A model generated the notes under the pieces. The model saw only the letters and a program-made list of their open reading frames with translations, did no database searches and was not told the DNA's origin. The translations under genes were made by a program, and so were the position numbers. 64,000 nucleotides of DNA from Clostridia bacterium (GTDB lineage Bacteria; Bacillota; Clostridia; UMGS1840). Location of the stretch: positions 1 to 64,000 of the forward strand of contig JAFUIN010000028.1 in NCBI GenBank assembly GCA_017468465.1. The letters run 5' to 3'. The number at the start of each line of letters is the position of its first letter. Position 1 is the stretch's first letter. Of this stretch, positions 7,580-15,816 are shown in pieces.

Positions 7580-8554
7580 TTACATTCCTGACATTGACAT
7601 ACCTTGATCTACTTCCTGCTCTTCTCTGCGATCCATATAATCCTCGGCGAAAGCAATAAGATATGATACATTGTCAATACAGCTTTCTATATCAGATGAA
7701 ATCTGTTCTGCAATTTCTCCTGCATTGTACAATTCTGTTGTCACTATAGCCTTGATATCTCTTTCAGCAAGGTTACAACCTCTGTCAAGTAATTTTGAAA
7801 CATCATCCATCGAATATACCGAATCTGATTGCTGTATTTCTTGTGAAATCTGATATACACCTCTTGATATCTTTTGGTATGGTCCTCCTTCTACAATAAG
7901 AGAACTTATTGCAGGGTATATATATGCACTGCTTCGTTCTCCATTATACTCATTGTTCTCCATCATCTTTGAGAAGATATAATCTTTAATGTCATTCATT
8001 TTGTGTGGGTTGCCATCCGAAAGGCATTCTTCAAAATATTTTCTGATAGTCTGGTTACGCTCATTTTGATATTGTGAATCTGCCATCTGAAACAACTTAT
8101 CTGCATTTCCTCTAAGTGACTTCGCCACATCCAACGAATGCTTCTTGATTGCCCAATATGATGCTTCTTCATTTGTGTCCATATCCGTAAAGGGGGATTT
8201 TCGAGCGAAGAGTTCTTCAATCTTCTTTGCATATGCCTTAACTGATACCATTGCACTTCTGACGTCTATTTTCTCCAAGTCACTTTCTGATTCTATCCTC
8301 TTCGATGAAGGAGTATATGGAATACCACCTTTTTGATACATGCCGTATGCAACTTTGGCATAATCTTCATTTTTCATAAGTATTCTCATGGCTGCATTTA
8401 CATATGAATTGACTTGGAAAACAAATTCGCCGTTTTCCTTGAGTTTGCTATCTACATACTCGATTATTTCTTTTGTTGAATGTTTTTTCTCATCGGTCAG
8501 GACTTCTCTTATGTATCCTTGTATCCTGTCCGTCTTGCTCATGTATTCTTGCAT
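7580..8554 (-). CDS. Protein with two winged-helix-like repeats and MSMSGM tail
   Basis: 324 aa with an internal duplication. Residues about 6-75 (DRIQGYIREVLTDEKKHSTK ... VAYGMYQKGG) and about 165-235 (QTIRKYFEECLSDGNPHKMN ... ISRGVYQIS) share the same order: helix, turn, helix, then a G-x-Y wing. This suggests tandem winged-helix DNA-binding domains. The C-terminal 80 residues are helical and acidic, ending EEQEVDQGMSMSGM. GGAGG 10 nt before the ATG supports the start. A regulator or DNA-organising protein is plausible. Confidence 0.5.
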   Translation of the reverse strand: MQEYMSKTDRIQGYIREVLTDEKKHSTKEIIEYVDSKLKENGEFVFQVNSYVNAAMRILMKNEDYAKVAYGMYQKGGIPYTPSSKRIESESDLEKIDVRSAMVSVKAYAKKIEELFARKSPFTDMDTNEEASYWAIKKHSLDVAKSLRGNADKLFQMADSQYQNERNQTIRKYFEECLSDGNPHKMNDIKDYIFSKMMENNEYNGERSSAYIYPAISSLIVEGGPYQKISRGVYQISQEIQQSDSVYSMDDVSKLLDRGCNLAERDIKAIVTTELYNAGEIAEQISSDIESCIDNVSYLIAFAEDYMDRREEQEVDQGMSMSGM

Positions 8555-8569
8555 CTTTATTACACCTCC

Positions 8570-9235
8570 TCACATCGTTTGCTCGAATGTTTCTTCTTCA
8601 CCCTGATCAATAGCTTCTTTGAGCAACTTATCAAAGCCGTTAACGGTATTCTGGATTCGTGTTTGAATATCTTCCAGCATTTCTCTTTGTTTATCTGTCA
8701 CTTCATATTCATTGCCAAGAGTATCTTCGATGCACCGGTAAATCTCTACCAATTCGTTCTTGTTAAATAACAGATTTTTATTTACCAGACCAGAACGAGT
8801 TGCAAAATCTTCTCTTGCACCTTTATAGTCTGTAGTGTAATGTCCGTGATATAATGAATTGTTTTTATAATTCCATGTGGCGAACTCAAAGCTGCCATTG
8901 CTGTGTTCTATACCTGCGAGAACTACCTCATTGTATTCGGCAATTTTAATATATGGCATATCAAAATCTCTTGCCTTTAATTCTGTACCATTTTCCATTG
9001 CCCTGAGATACTCATCCACCTCACAAACAATTGGCTGTATTATTTCATGAAGCTCATCGACCACATCACGAAATCGATTATCCGATGCATAGAACATTCC
9101 ACCTTCTCTGTCTATCTTAAAAATCTCATTTTCACCTTCGTAGATATCAATGCAGGTATCTCTAAGTTTTGAATTCGTGATACCCTGTTCATTTAATTTA
9201 CGATGTACCTGTTGCAAAAACTTTTCAACATACAT
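8570..9235 (-). CDS. Hypothetical protein, first gene of the accessory operon
   Basis: 221 aa if translation begins at the ATG at 9235 (GAGGAG 9 nt upstream); an ATG at 9244 is in frame but touches the ribosome site. The middle (YNEVVLAGIEHSNGSFEFAT, then LYHGHYTTDYKGAREDFATR) looks like a small domain common in ICE accessory proteins. The rest is helical and acidic. It ends EEETFEQTM: an acidic end with one final Met, a weak form of the shared tail. Function unknown. Confidence 0.55.
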   Translation of the reverse strand: MYVEKFLQQVHRKLNEQGITNSKLRDTCIDIYEGENEIFKIDREGGMFYASDNRFRDVVDELHEIIQPIVCEVDEYLRAMENGTELKARDFDMPYIKIAEYNEVVLAGIEHSNGSFEFATWNYKNNSLYHGHYTTDYKGAREDFATRSGLVNKNLLFNKNELVEIYRCIEDTLGNEYEVTDKQREMLEDIQTRIQNTVNGFDKLLKEAIDQGEEETFEQTM

Positions 9236-9264
9236 TTCTTTCATCTCCTCTCTAATTTTTTATA

Positions 9265-9304
9265 TAAAAAAAGACGATAATCTCTTTTTCGAAATTATCG
9301 TCTT
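9265..9304 (-). terminator. Rho-independent terminator
   Basis: 11-bp stem AAGACGATAAT / ATTATCGTCTT followed on the minus strand by seven T. It lies 7 nt after the stop of the gene remnant at 9312 and just before the first operon gene, so it probably served the lost upstream gene. It could also act as an attenuator for the operon. Confidence 0.8.
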
Positions 9305-9311
9305 GATTTCA

Positions 9312-9503
9312 CTATTTATTATATTGTTTTATCTCTTCAAAATCGGGTAAAAGCTTCGATTTTTTGTTCCTCTTGGTCAGGATACCCTTTGCATCCCCTA
9401 TATATATCTTTTTTTAATTTTCCGGAATCGTTTCAAAACCGCTTAAACACTGTGCAAACTCGCTTGCATCTAAATTATATGCCTTGTAATTATTCACATC
9501 AAG
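9312..9503 (-). pseudogene. Gene remnant with in-frame stop at the element boundary
   Basis: One reading frame runs from 9503 to a TAG at 9312 and is interrupted by TAA at 9416-9414. The first part reads VNNYKAYNLDASEFAQCLSG then FETIPEN. The second reads IYIGDAKGILTKRNKKSKLL then PDFEEIKQYNK. Both pieces look like real protein, but neither has a plausible start, and the frame is closed upstream by a stop at 9506-9504. The family is not recognised. It appears to be the truncated 3' end of a gene lost at the junction. Confidence 0.5.
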
Positions 9504-9538
9504 TTAGGACAAAAACAATCAATCAACGGTGCCACTCT

Positions 9539-10375
9539 CTACTCATAAAAAGACATATCGTGGAGAGTCACGGCGTGGGGTCGGTTGCTGTGCGCCCAGG
9601 AGGAAGCGGCATATTTAGTGTCAATAAAATAGAGGGCTTTTCCCACAACATTCGCACCATTCAAGACACATTTTGCTGCAATCACCGTTTCTTTGGAGGG
9701 GGTGACATTGATTTTATCGGTATGTGCCGGCGGGAACTGGACACCGTATCTAGTATCAAAAATCACTTCTTTGATACTGTTTGGAAACTGATGGGATGCT
9801 ACGCGGTTCAAAACCGTTCCGGCAACCCCAAGCCGAACGGTAAAATGCTGATATCCGCTTTCTATCTGTGTAATCTTAGAAAGATATAAAATATCGTCAT
9901 AGGTATAAGAAAAATCTTTACAGTCAGCCGGAACTTCCACATTGGGTGCTGTGATTTTCACAGTCAAATAAAAATCGTCCCATTCCACCTCATACTCCAA
10001 CACTTCGGATACTGCACGAATGGGAATAAAGGTCAAATTCTGGTAAAGTACCGAAGAATAGCCGGTTTCTTCACCGTCAATCACACAGTTGTCCGTTTGT
10101 GTATAAAACACAAAGGAATGTCCGTCTTTGGCCATGGTAGCAGCTTTTTTGGCATCATCCCACGATATATTTCCTCCGATCGCATCGGAAAACGCCCGCA
10201 GCGGAATATAGGTGGTGGAATCAATCATAATCGGTTTTTTGGTGCACTTGATAAAGTCTCCGTTTATTGCAATGTCCACCGGAACAGGATATCCGCCGAA
10301 CGTGTCTGCCGCCCATGCTGTGACCGATAGAAAAACAGCCATACCAAGCAATGTAACCATTATCTTTTTCAGCAT
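9539..10375 (-). CDS. Secreted cell-wall hydrolase: copper-amine-oxidase-type stalk domain plus SleB-like domain
   Basis: 278 aa from the ATG at 10375 (AAGGAG 6 nt upstream). A signal peptide (MLKKIMVTLLGMAVFLSVTA) is followed by a stalk domain of the copper amine oxidase N-terminal type (about 30-145: FIKCTKKPIMIDSTTYIPLR and a second repeat LTFIPIRAVSEVLEYEVEWD). The C-terminal half (about 160-275) matches SleB-type hydrolases: a candidate catalytic Glu in QIESGYQ, then VAGTVLNRVASHQFPNSIKE. These act on spore cortex or cell-wall peptidoglycan. The stalk domain probably anchors it to the wall. It is the first core gene beside the accessory element. Confidence 0.8.
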   Translation of the reverse strand: MLKKIMVTLLGMAVFLSVTAWAADTFGGYPVPVDIAINGDFIKCTKKPIMIDSTTYIPLRAFSDAIGGNISWDDAKKAATMAKDGHSFVFYTQTDNCVIDGEETGYSSVLYQNLTFIPIRAVSEVLEYEVEWDDFYLTVKITAPNVEVPADCKDFSYTYDDILYLSKITQIESGYQHFTVRLGVAGTVLNRVASHQFPNSIKEVIFDTRYGVQFPPAHTDKINVTPSKETVIAAKCVLNGANVVGKALYFIDTKYAASSWAHSNRPHAVTLHDMSFYE

Positions 10376-10467
10376 ATTCGACTCCTTTTTCATCAATTTT
10401 ATTTTCAAAGGATACTGCATTGGTTATAGTTTATCACATTTTGACGAAAAAAGCAAGCGGAATCCAA

Positions 10468-11943
10468 TTACAACTTAAAATCACGGTAGTCGATGATGCC
10501 CACTGCATACAAAATACCAAAATAAAGGCAAACGGCAAAAAGGATACTGCCAATCATGGAAAAAGGCAGCAAAATTTTGCCGGAAAGCATAGAAAGCCAA
10601 ATGACCACTGCAGGAATGAAAATCCAGCGGATTGGCATAAAAGAGCAATCCGTATGCTTCATCAATTTCAGGATACTGAGGGTTCCGTTTAGGATTTCAC
10701 CAATAAAAATCACCATCAGGTATCCTTTGATGTGAAAAACAGGCAGCAAAACCCACAAAAGAGAAATGCTTACCAAAGAATCAATAATGTTAATTCGAAC
10801 CACTGCTACCTGACAGTTGATTCCCTTGAGCACCGCATCCACAATGTCATCCAGATACATAATGACCGTAAGGGGCGCTAACAATTTTAAGTAAAAAGCA
10901 ATTTCCTGATTCTGATAAATCATACTGCACAGCTCTTTGGCATACAGAAATAAAATCCCACCTGTTGCAACGGCAAAAATTAAAGTGACCTTAAACATTC
11001 TGGAGAGAATTTGTTTCAAGGAATTTCGCTGTTTCAGTGTATATTTTTCGGTGATTTCCGGAACAATGAGTGAGGAAAATGCAGACAGTATCACCTGGGG
11101 AAACATCAGCACCGGAAACACCATTGCATTGATGATTCCGTACTGCTCCACAGCATTTGACACACCGGATTTTTTCAAGCGTACAGGAACGCTTAACTGC
11201 TTGATGCCCGAAAGTGCAGAGCGAAGATAGGAGCTTAGTGCAATGGGTAGTGCAAAGCCAAACAACCGTCTCCATTGCCCTTTTACATTGGTAAAAGCAA
11301 GACTTTTTCGCTTATCAAATTGATAAAGAATCCACAAATAACAGCAAGAAAAAACTTCTCCTAATGTCCCGCCAAGAATTAGCGAGCAGGTAACCTGTGT
11401 GAGATTTTCAGGCTTCCAAAAGGTTAAAAGCACTACGGTAACGCCCATTTTCAAAAGTTGCTCCGAAATTTGTCCCAAAGATGTTTTATACACCTTTCTT
11501 CGTGCCATAAAATATCCCGATAATGCAGACGACACCGACACAAAAGGCAACTCTGTCGCCAATATCAGAAAGGGGGTTTTTTCAATTTCGCCCGAAAAGC
11601 AAACATTTACCAAAAGCGGTGCAAAGAAAATCAACAGTGCCGCTCCGATTCCGCTGAAAAAAAGACAGTAAGCAATCCCCTTTTTCAGCAGCGGGCGGAT
11701 GTTTTCTTCCCGCTTTAATGCAATTTCTTCGGAAATCAGCTTCGTCATGGTTAAGCTGATTCCTGAAGTGGAAACCGTAAGTGCAAAAAAATAAATTGAC
11801 AGAATCAAATGAAAGGTCCCCATCGCTTCGGCTCCCACCGCTTTTGAAAGATACACCGAAAAAGAAAGTCCTAAACTTCGAAGCAATAAGGAGGTCGCAG
11901 TAAGGATGGCTGCATTCATCACAAATTTCTTTGTTTTTTTCAT
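10468..11943 (-). CDS. spoVB: SpoVB/MurJ-like flippase (MATE-like polysaccharide transporter)
   Basis: 491 aa integral membrane protein with about 14 hydrophobic helices. The N-terminal TATSLLLRSLGLSFSVYLSK and GAEAMGTFHLILSIY match the SpoVB family of lipid-linked oligosaccharide flippases, used for spore cortex precursor export. Length fits (B. subtilis SpoVB is about 518 aa). GGGAG 7-8 nt before the ATG at 11943 fixes the start. It lies downstream of sigG on the same strand and may be expressed late in sporulation. Other MATE-like flippases cannot be excluded. Confidence 0.8.
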   Translation of the reverse strand: MKKTKKFVMNAAILTATSLLLRSLGLSFSVYLSKAVGAEAMGTFHLILSIYFFALTVSTSGISLTMTKLISEEIALKREENIRPLLKKGIAYCLFFSGIGAALLIFFAPLLVNVCFSGEIEKTPFLILATELPFVSVSSALSGYFMARRKVYKTSLGQISEQLLKMGVTVVLLTFWKPENLTQVTCSLILGGTLGEVFSCCYLWILYQFDKRKSLAFTNVKGQWRRLFGFALPIALSSYLRSALSGIKQLSVPVRLKKSGVSNAVEQYGIINAMVFPVLMFPQVILSAFSSLIVPEITEKYTLKQRNSLKQILSRMFKVTLIFAVATGGILFLYAKELCSMIYQNQEIAFYLKLLAPLTVIMYLDDIVDAVLKGINCQVAVVRINIIDSLVSISLLWVLLPVFHIKGYLMVIFIGEILNGTLSILKLMKHTDCSFMPIRWIFIPAVVIWLSMLSGKILLPFSMIGSILFAVCLYFGILYAVGIIDYRDFKL

Positions 11944-12057
11944 CAAAAACACTCCCTCTCTTTTCTTAATTTATATGAAAAGAGGGGGGCAGCTTATGAA
12001 AAAAGAGGAGACAAAACTGACATGTTTTGTCTCCCCTTTTTTAGAAAATGAATTTTA

Positions 12058-12828
12058 TCAGGTAATATATTTTCGCATGGATATCAGCGCATTTTTTTCC
12101 AATCTGGAAACCTGTGCCTGAGAAATGTGAATTTCTTCGGCAATTTCGGTTTGCGTTTTATCCTGGAAAAACCGCATAGATAAAATCTTTCTCTCCTTTT
12201 CAGAAAGCTTCCCGATTGCCTGAGACACGCAAATGCCTCCCACCCATTTTTCTTCCTTATCTTCTTTGTCGGAAAGCTGGTCCATCACCAGAATCACGTC
12301 TCCCCCATCGTTGTAAATGGGCTCATATAAGGATACCGGATCACAAATTGCTTCCAGTGCTGTCACAACTTCTTTTGGCGTTACTTCGATTTCTTTTGCA
12401 ATTTCATACGGTGTGGGTTCACGCCCCAAGGAAACGGTCAACCGTTCTTTTGCTGTAAGTGCCCGGTATGCCACATCTTTTAAGGAACGACTGACTTTGA
12501 TAGCTCCCGAGTCCCGTAAATAGCGTTTGATTTCTCCTAAAATCATGGGAACTGCATAGGTTGAGAATTTTACCTGATGAGAAAGGTCAAAATTGTCGAT
12601 TGCTTTAATCAGCCCTACACAACCGATTTGAAACAAATCGTCCAGATTTTCACCCCGATTGGAAAATTTTTTGATAACGCTCAACACTAACCGTAAATTC
12701 CCATTGATAAACTCTTCTCTTGCCTCCATATCTCCTTCTTTTATTTTTTGAAACAGCTTCATTTTTTTATCATGATTCAAGTTCGGCAAATTCTGGGTAT
12801 TTACACCGCAAATAACCACTTTGTTCAT
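12058..12828 (-). CDS. sigG: RNA polymerase sporulation sigma factor SigG
   Basis: 256 aa. The N-terminus NKVVICGVNTQNLPNL is the SigG-specific leader (compare NKVEICGVDTSKLP in B. subtilis). Region 2 holds GDMEAREEFINGNLRLVLSV, DDLFQIGCVGLIKAIDNFDL and the -10 recognition segment KFSTYAVPMILGEIKRYLRD. Region 4 has the helix-turn-helix QTEIAEEIHISQAQVSRLEK. It directs late forespore gene expression. A sigma-G-like promoter lies upstream (12874-12903), consistent with autoregulation. The upstream spoIIGA-sigE genes seen in many clostridia are not here. Confidence 0.95.
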   Translation of the reverse strand: MNKVVICGVNTQNLPNLNHDKKMKLFQKIKEGDMEAREEFINGNLRLVLSVIKKFSNRGENLDDLFQIGCVGLIKAIDNFDLSHQVKFSTYAVPMILGEIKRYLRDSGAIKVSRSLKDVAYRALTAKERLTVSLGREPTPYEIAKEIEVTPKEVVTALEAICDPVSLYEPIYNDGGDVILVMDQLSDKEDKEEKWVGGICVSQAIGKLSEKERKILSMRFFQDKTQTEIAEEIHISQAQVSRLEKNALISMRKYIT

Positions 12829-12873
12829 AAATTGCCTCCATAATTCTTTTCCCGTGTGTCAAAGGTTTGTCCA

Positions 12874-12903
12874 TAGTATTTCCGAATTTTTCTTGGACTA
12901 TTA
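12874..12903 (-). promoter_or_regulatory. Candidate sigma-F/G promoter of sigG
   Basis: Minus-strand TAATA, an 18-nt spacer, then AATACTA. This matches 10 of 12 positions of the sigma-G consensus (GMATR N18 CATNMTA) and lies about 45 nt before the sigG start. Autoregulation is known for sigG in Bacillus; the promoter itself is inferred. Confidence 0.4.
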
Positions 12904-12910
12904 CAAAGGC

Positions 12911-12946
12911 AAAAAAATATCCCAAAGGTTTTTACCTTCGGGATAT
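12911..12946 (-). terminator. Rho-independent terminator after mscS
   Basis: Stem ATATCCC-AAGG / CCTT-GGGATAT with a short A-rich loop, followed by a run of T on the minus strand. It lies 12 nt after the mscS stop and separates it from sigG. Confidence 0.85.
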
Positions 12947-12958
12947 TGTATGAAAAAA

Positions 12959-13780
12959 TTATTTGTCTAAATGTACGTCTAACTGCGGATAAGGAATAGA
13001 AATTCCACGTTTATCAAATGCAACCTTGATACTTTCCAACAAGTCAAAACGAACATCCCAGTAATCTTCACTTTTGCACCAGCAGCGGAATGTAAAAACC
13101 AACGCGCTGTCGCCATGCTCTGCAAGGCGTGCCATAGGTTCCGACGGTGTTTTCAGAACCTTGGAGTGTGCATCTGCAATGCCCAAAAGAATATCCTTCA
13201 CCGTATCGACATCGGTATCGTATGAGGTGGTAACAGAAAGGTCCACTCTTCTGGTTGTCTGATGGGTAACATTTACCAAAGTATTATTGGATGCCACTGC
13301 ATTGGGAATCACAATTTTCTGATTATCCACGGTTGTCAGATGGGTATAATACAAACCAATTTCGGTAACACTTCCTTCGACGCCGTCTACCGAAATGTAA
13401 TTTCCGATCACAAAGGGCTTAAAAATCAAAATAATAAGCCCACCTGCAATGTTGGATAAGCTGCCCTGCAAAGACAAACCAATAGCAACAGCCATGGAGC
13501 CTAAAATGGTAATAAACGATGTCATGGGAATACCAAGAATGCCTGCCACCGTAATAATGACAATGGCTTTCACTGCAATGGATAAAAAGCTGTTCAAAAA
13601 CGAGCTGACGCTGGGGTCCATTTTGGACAGAGCTTTACTTTTTGACAGCAACTTCACCAAAAGCTTTGCCAGCTTAAACCCTACTGCAAGCACAATCACA
13701 GCAATAACAAGCTTTCCTGCAATACGAATGGCATAGGGTGTGATTGTCTGAAAGAACATTTCAACTGTTTCTTTTGTCAT
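12959..13780 (-). CDS. mscS: Small-conductance mechanosensitive channel (MscS family)
   Basis: 273 aa from the ATG at 13780 (GGAGG 6 nt upstream). Three N-terminal membrane helices end in the pore helix (GSMAVAIGLSLQGSLSNIAG). The beta domain follows (PFVIGNYISVDGVEGSVTEI, then VIPNAVASNNTLVN), and the C-terminal alpha/beta domain ends YPQLDVHLDK. Length and order match E. coli MscS (286 aa). It acts in the plasma membrane as an osmotic safety valve. Transcribed alone from its own promoter and terminator. Confidence 0.92.
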   Translation of the reverse strand: MTKETVEMFFQTITPYAIRIAGKLVIAVIVLAVGFKLAKLLVKLLSKSKALSKMDPSVSSFLNSFLSIAVKAIVIITVAGILGIPMTSFITILGSMAVAIGLSLQGSLSNIAGGLIILIFKPFVIGNYISVDGVEGSVTEIGLYYTHLTTVDNQKIVIPNAVASNNTLVNVTHQTTRRVDLSVTTSYDTDVDTVKDILLGIADAHSKVLKTPSEPMARLAEHGDSALVFTFRCWCKSEDYWDVRFDLLESIKVAFDKRGISIPYPQLDVHLDK

Positions 13781-13824
13781 AATTATCCTCCTTTTCATCC
13801 TGTAAAATTGATACAGTTTTCTAC

Positions 13825-13853
13825 AGTATAACAAAATATTTACCAAATGTAAA
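13825..13853 (-). promoter_or_regulatory. Sigma-A-type promoter of mscS
   Basis: TTTACA, 17-nt spacer, TATACT on the minus strand, 45 nt before the mscS start codon. Confidence 0.65.
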
Positions 13854-13960
13854 CATTTTTTCAAAAAAATTTTTCATGAGAAAAAGTAACAAAATATATC
13901 AGATTATAGTAACAAGATGTATCATTTTTTTTTGATTTTCGTACATTTTTGAAGTTTTTT

Positions 13961-13989
13961 TTGATTATTGATATAAAATATGTTATAAT
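13961..13989 (+). promoter_or_regulatory. Sigma-A-type promoter of the AraC pair
   Basis: TTGATT, 17-nt spacer, perfect TATAAT, 22 nt before the first AraC gene. The surrounding DNA is strongly AT-rich. Confidence 0.7.
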
Positions 13990-14011
13990 CATTGAGAGGG
14001 AAGGTGATTAA

Positions 14012-14866
14012 ATGAACTCAGCAACACCGGATAACTATCAAGAATATCATTTCTCCGTCGGAGATACAGATTTTACCTTTTTTTCTGAGCAAAACTCCCT
14101 TGCACAACAACAAAACGCAGGCACAACAATGCACTCTCATAAATTCTATGAGCTGTTTCATGTATTGTGCGGAAAAATCACAATTCATACAGACACGGGC
14201 AAAATTGAATTGCGTGAAGGCGACACCGCTGTGATATCGCCAAATTTTATGCACACCACAAAATTTACACCCGGGTCTTTGCGCATTTGTATGACTTTTT
14301 CCATGAAAAAAAACAAAAGACATACACATTCCAATTACTACGATGCCTTTGAAAAAATATTCAGCAAAAAATATATCCATACCAGCTCTGTTTCTAAATA
14401 TCCGTTTAAGCGCATCGAATATTATTTTCAATGCAATCACAACGAAAAGGAAGAACTGATTGTATCCTGCCTCCACGAAATTATGGTTCTCATAAAAATT
14501 ACACAAGGAACCGAAAATCCGATGTCGGCAATGTATTCGGATACAAACAGCTTGCGCACCTACATTATTGATGACTATTTTTTTGAAAACTTTCAAAACG
14601 GCTCTCTGATAAAACTGGCAGAGCTGTTGCACTTAAGCGCACAGCAAACCCAAAGAATCATTAAAAAAATGTATAACCAATCCTTTAGCGAGCGCATCAC
14701 ACTAATGAAGATGAACTATGCAAAAAGCTTGCTTTTGAGCGGCAATTTCCCCATTGCGCAAATTGCCTCCCATTGCGGATATAACAGCACCAACGGTTTT
14801 TTTGTGGCATTCAAAAAATTTTACGGACAAACTCCAAACGAATTCCGAAACAGTCATAAACAGTAA
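14012..14866 (+). CDS. AraC-family transcriptional regulator (paralog 1)
   Basis: 284 aa. The N-terminal cupin-like sensor domain (about 10-95) carries MHSHKFYELFHVLCG and LREGDTAVISPNFMHTT. A linker (about 95-185) follows, then the AraC double helix-turn-helix at about 190-280 (LIKLAELLHLSAQQTQRIIK, FPIAQIASHCGYNSTNGFFV, FKKFYGQTPNEFR). The architecture is that of ligand-responsive regulators of sugar or metabolite uptake. The next gene is a close paralog; no transporter or enzyme lies alongside, so the target is unknown. Confidence 0.9.
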   Translation: MNSATPDNYQEYHFSVGDTDFTFFSEQNSLAQQQNAGTTMHSHKFYELFHVLCGKITIHTDTGKIELREGDTAVISPNFMHTTKFTPGSLRICMTFSMKKNKRHTHSNYYDAFEKIFSKKYIHTSSVSKYPFKRIEYYFQCNHNEKEELIVSCLHEIMVLIKITQGTENPMSAMYSDTNSLRTYIIDDYFFENFQNGSLIKLAELLHLSAQQTQRIIKKMYNQSFSERITLMKMNYAKSLLLSGNFPIAQIASHCGYNSTNGFFVAFKKFYGQTPNEFRNSHKQ

Positions 14867-14934
14867 TTTTTTGGGTGTGGTACATCTGCAGCCTTGCTTT
14901 GAAAAATTTTTTCTTCAAACGGAAAGGTGATATT

Positions 14935-15798
14935 ATGCGAATTTATATGTTTAAGAATTATCAGGAATATCGTATCACAATCGGAAATGCGGACTTTACA
15001 TTTTTTTCAGATATCGACACACTTTCCGAGCAGCAAAATGCCGACAGCACAGTGCACTCTCATAAATTTTACGAAATTTTTTATGTATTGCGCGGATACA
15101 ATACAATTATTACAGAAAACCGGGAATTTCTCTTGCAGGAAGGTGATGCCGCCATCGTCTCGCCCGAAGTGACACATACCACAAAGCATCATCCGGACTC
15201 TTTGAGAATCAGCATGGTGTTTACTGTTGAAAAAAATCCGAAAGTAACCAATTCCGATTATTACGATGTTTTTTGCAGCATCTTAAACAGCGATGTTGTC
15301 CAATTAAACGCATTTGTCGGCTCCCATGCGTTTCGTCGTTTCGCAAGATATTTTCAATGTGATTACTCGGAAAAAGATGAACTGATTACCTCTTGTTTAC
15401 ACGAAATCATTTCGCTAATCAAGGTTTCCAAAGCTGACATTCAGGAGTCAACCCCAAAAGAAATCATTACCGACACAAACAACTACAGAAACTATATTAT
15501 TGATGACTATTTTGTAAACAAATTCCGTGAGGGTTCTTTGATCAATCTGGCTGAAATGCTGCAGTTAAGCCCACAACAAACCCAAAGAATTATTAAAAAA
15601 ATGTATAACCAATCTTTCAGCGAGCGCATCACGGTTATGAAGATGAGCTATGCAAAAAGTCTTTTATTAAACAGCACTGATTCAGTGGCAGAAATCGCTG
15701 AAAAATGCGGATATAACGGAACCAATGGTTTTTTTGTAGCATTCAAAAAATATTATGGAAAAACTCCAAATGAACTCCGGAAATCAACCAACGAATAA
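14935..15798 (+). CDS. AraC-family transcriptional regulator (paralog 2)
   Basis: 287 aa from the ATG at 14935 (GGAAAGGTGATATT precedes it; longer in-frame starts lack a ribosome site). The same domains as its neighbour are collinear along the whole length: cupin (VHSHKFYEIFYVLRG) and C-terminal HTH (LINLAEMLQLSPQQTQRIIK, SVAEIAEKCGYNGTNGFFVA). The HTH region is nearly identical to paralog 1 while the sensor domains differ more. This implies a tandem duplication with similar DNA targets and diverging ligands. Confidence 0.9.
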   Translation: MRIYMFKNYQEYRITIGNADFTFFSDIDTLSEQQNADSTVHSHKFYEIFYVLRGYNTIITENREFLLQEGDAAIVSPEVTHTTKHHPDSLRISMVFTVEKNPKVTNSDYYDVFCSILNSDVVQLNAFVGSHAFRRFARYFQCDYSEKDELITSCLHEIISLIKVSKADIQESTPKEIITDTNNYRNYIIDDYFVNKFREGSLINLAEMLQLSPQQTQRIIKKMYNQSFSERITVMKMSYAKSLLLNSTDSVAEIAEKCGYNGTNGFFVAFKKYYGKTPNELRKSTNE

Positions 15799-15816
15799 AA
15801 AATTTATACTGGTACT

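Larger units (their letters stand above)
1..9503. mobile_element. ICE/plasmid-type accessory region (partial)
   Basis: Compact minus-strand cluster of short, overlapping genes, nearly all outside the core repertoire: a Dam-type methyltransferase, ArdA-like, DUF3846, DUF3789 and DUF6075-like products. These families are typical of integrative conjugative elements and conjugative plasmids of Clostridia. The right limit is placed where an eroded gene remnant (9312-9503) meets the stop of a chromosomal hydrolase gene (9539). No integrase, relaxase, T4SS gene or attachment repeat is visible, so the element type is an inference, and a contig misjoin cannot be excluded. Confidence 0.55.

Noticed and set aside
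1983-9235. Met-rich tails explained only by embedded ribosome sites
   Set aside because: This fits the two MGGM cases, but at 7143, 7580 and 1983 the next gene's ribosome site lies well after the tail, and the Ser codons vary.
9389-9889. 166-aa plus-strand ORF
   Set aside because: It is antisense to the SleB-like hydrolase and the boundary remnant and shows no domain.
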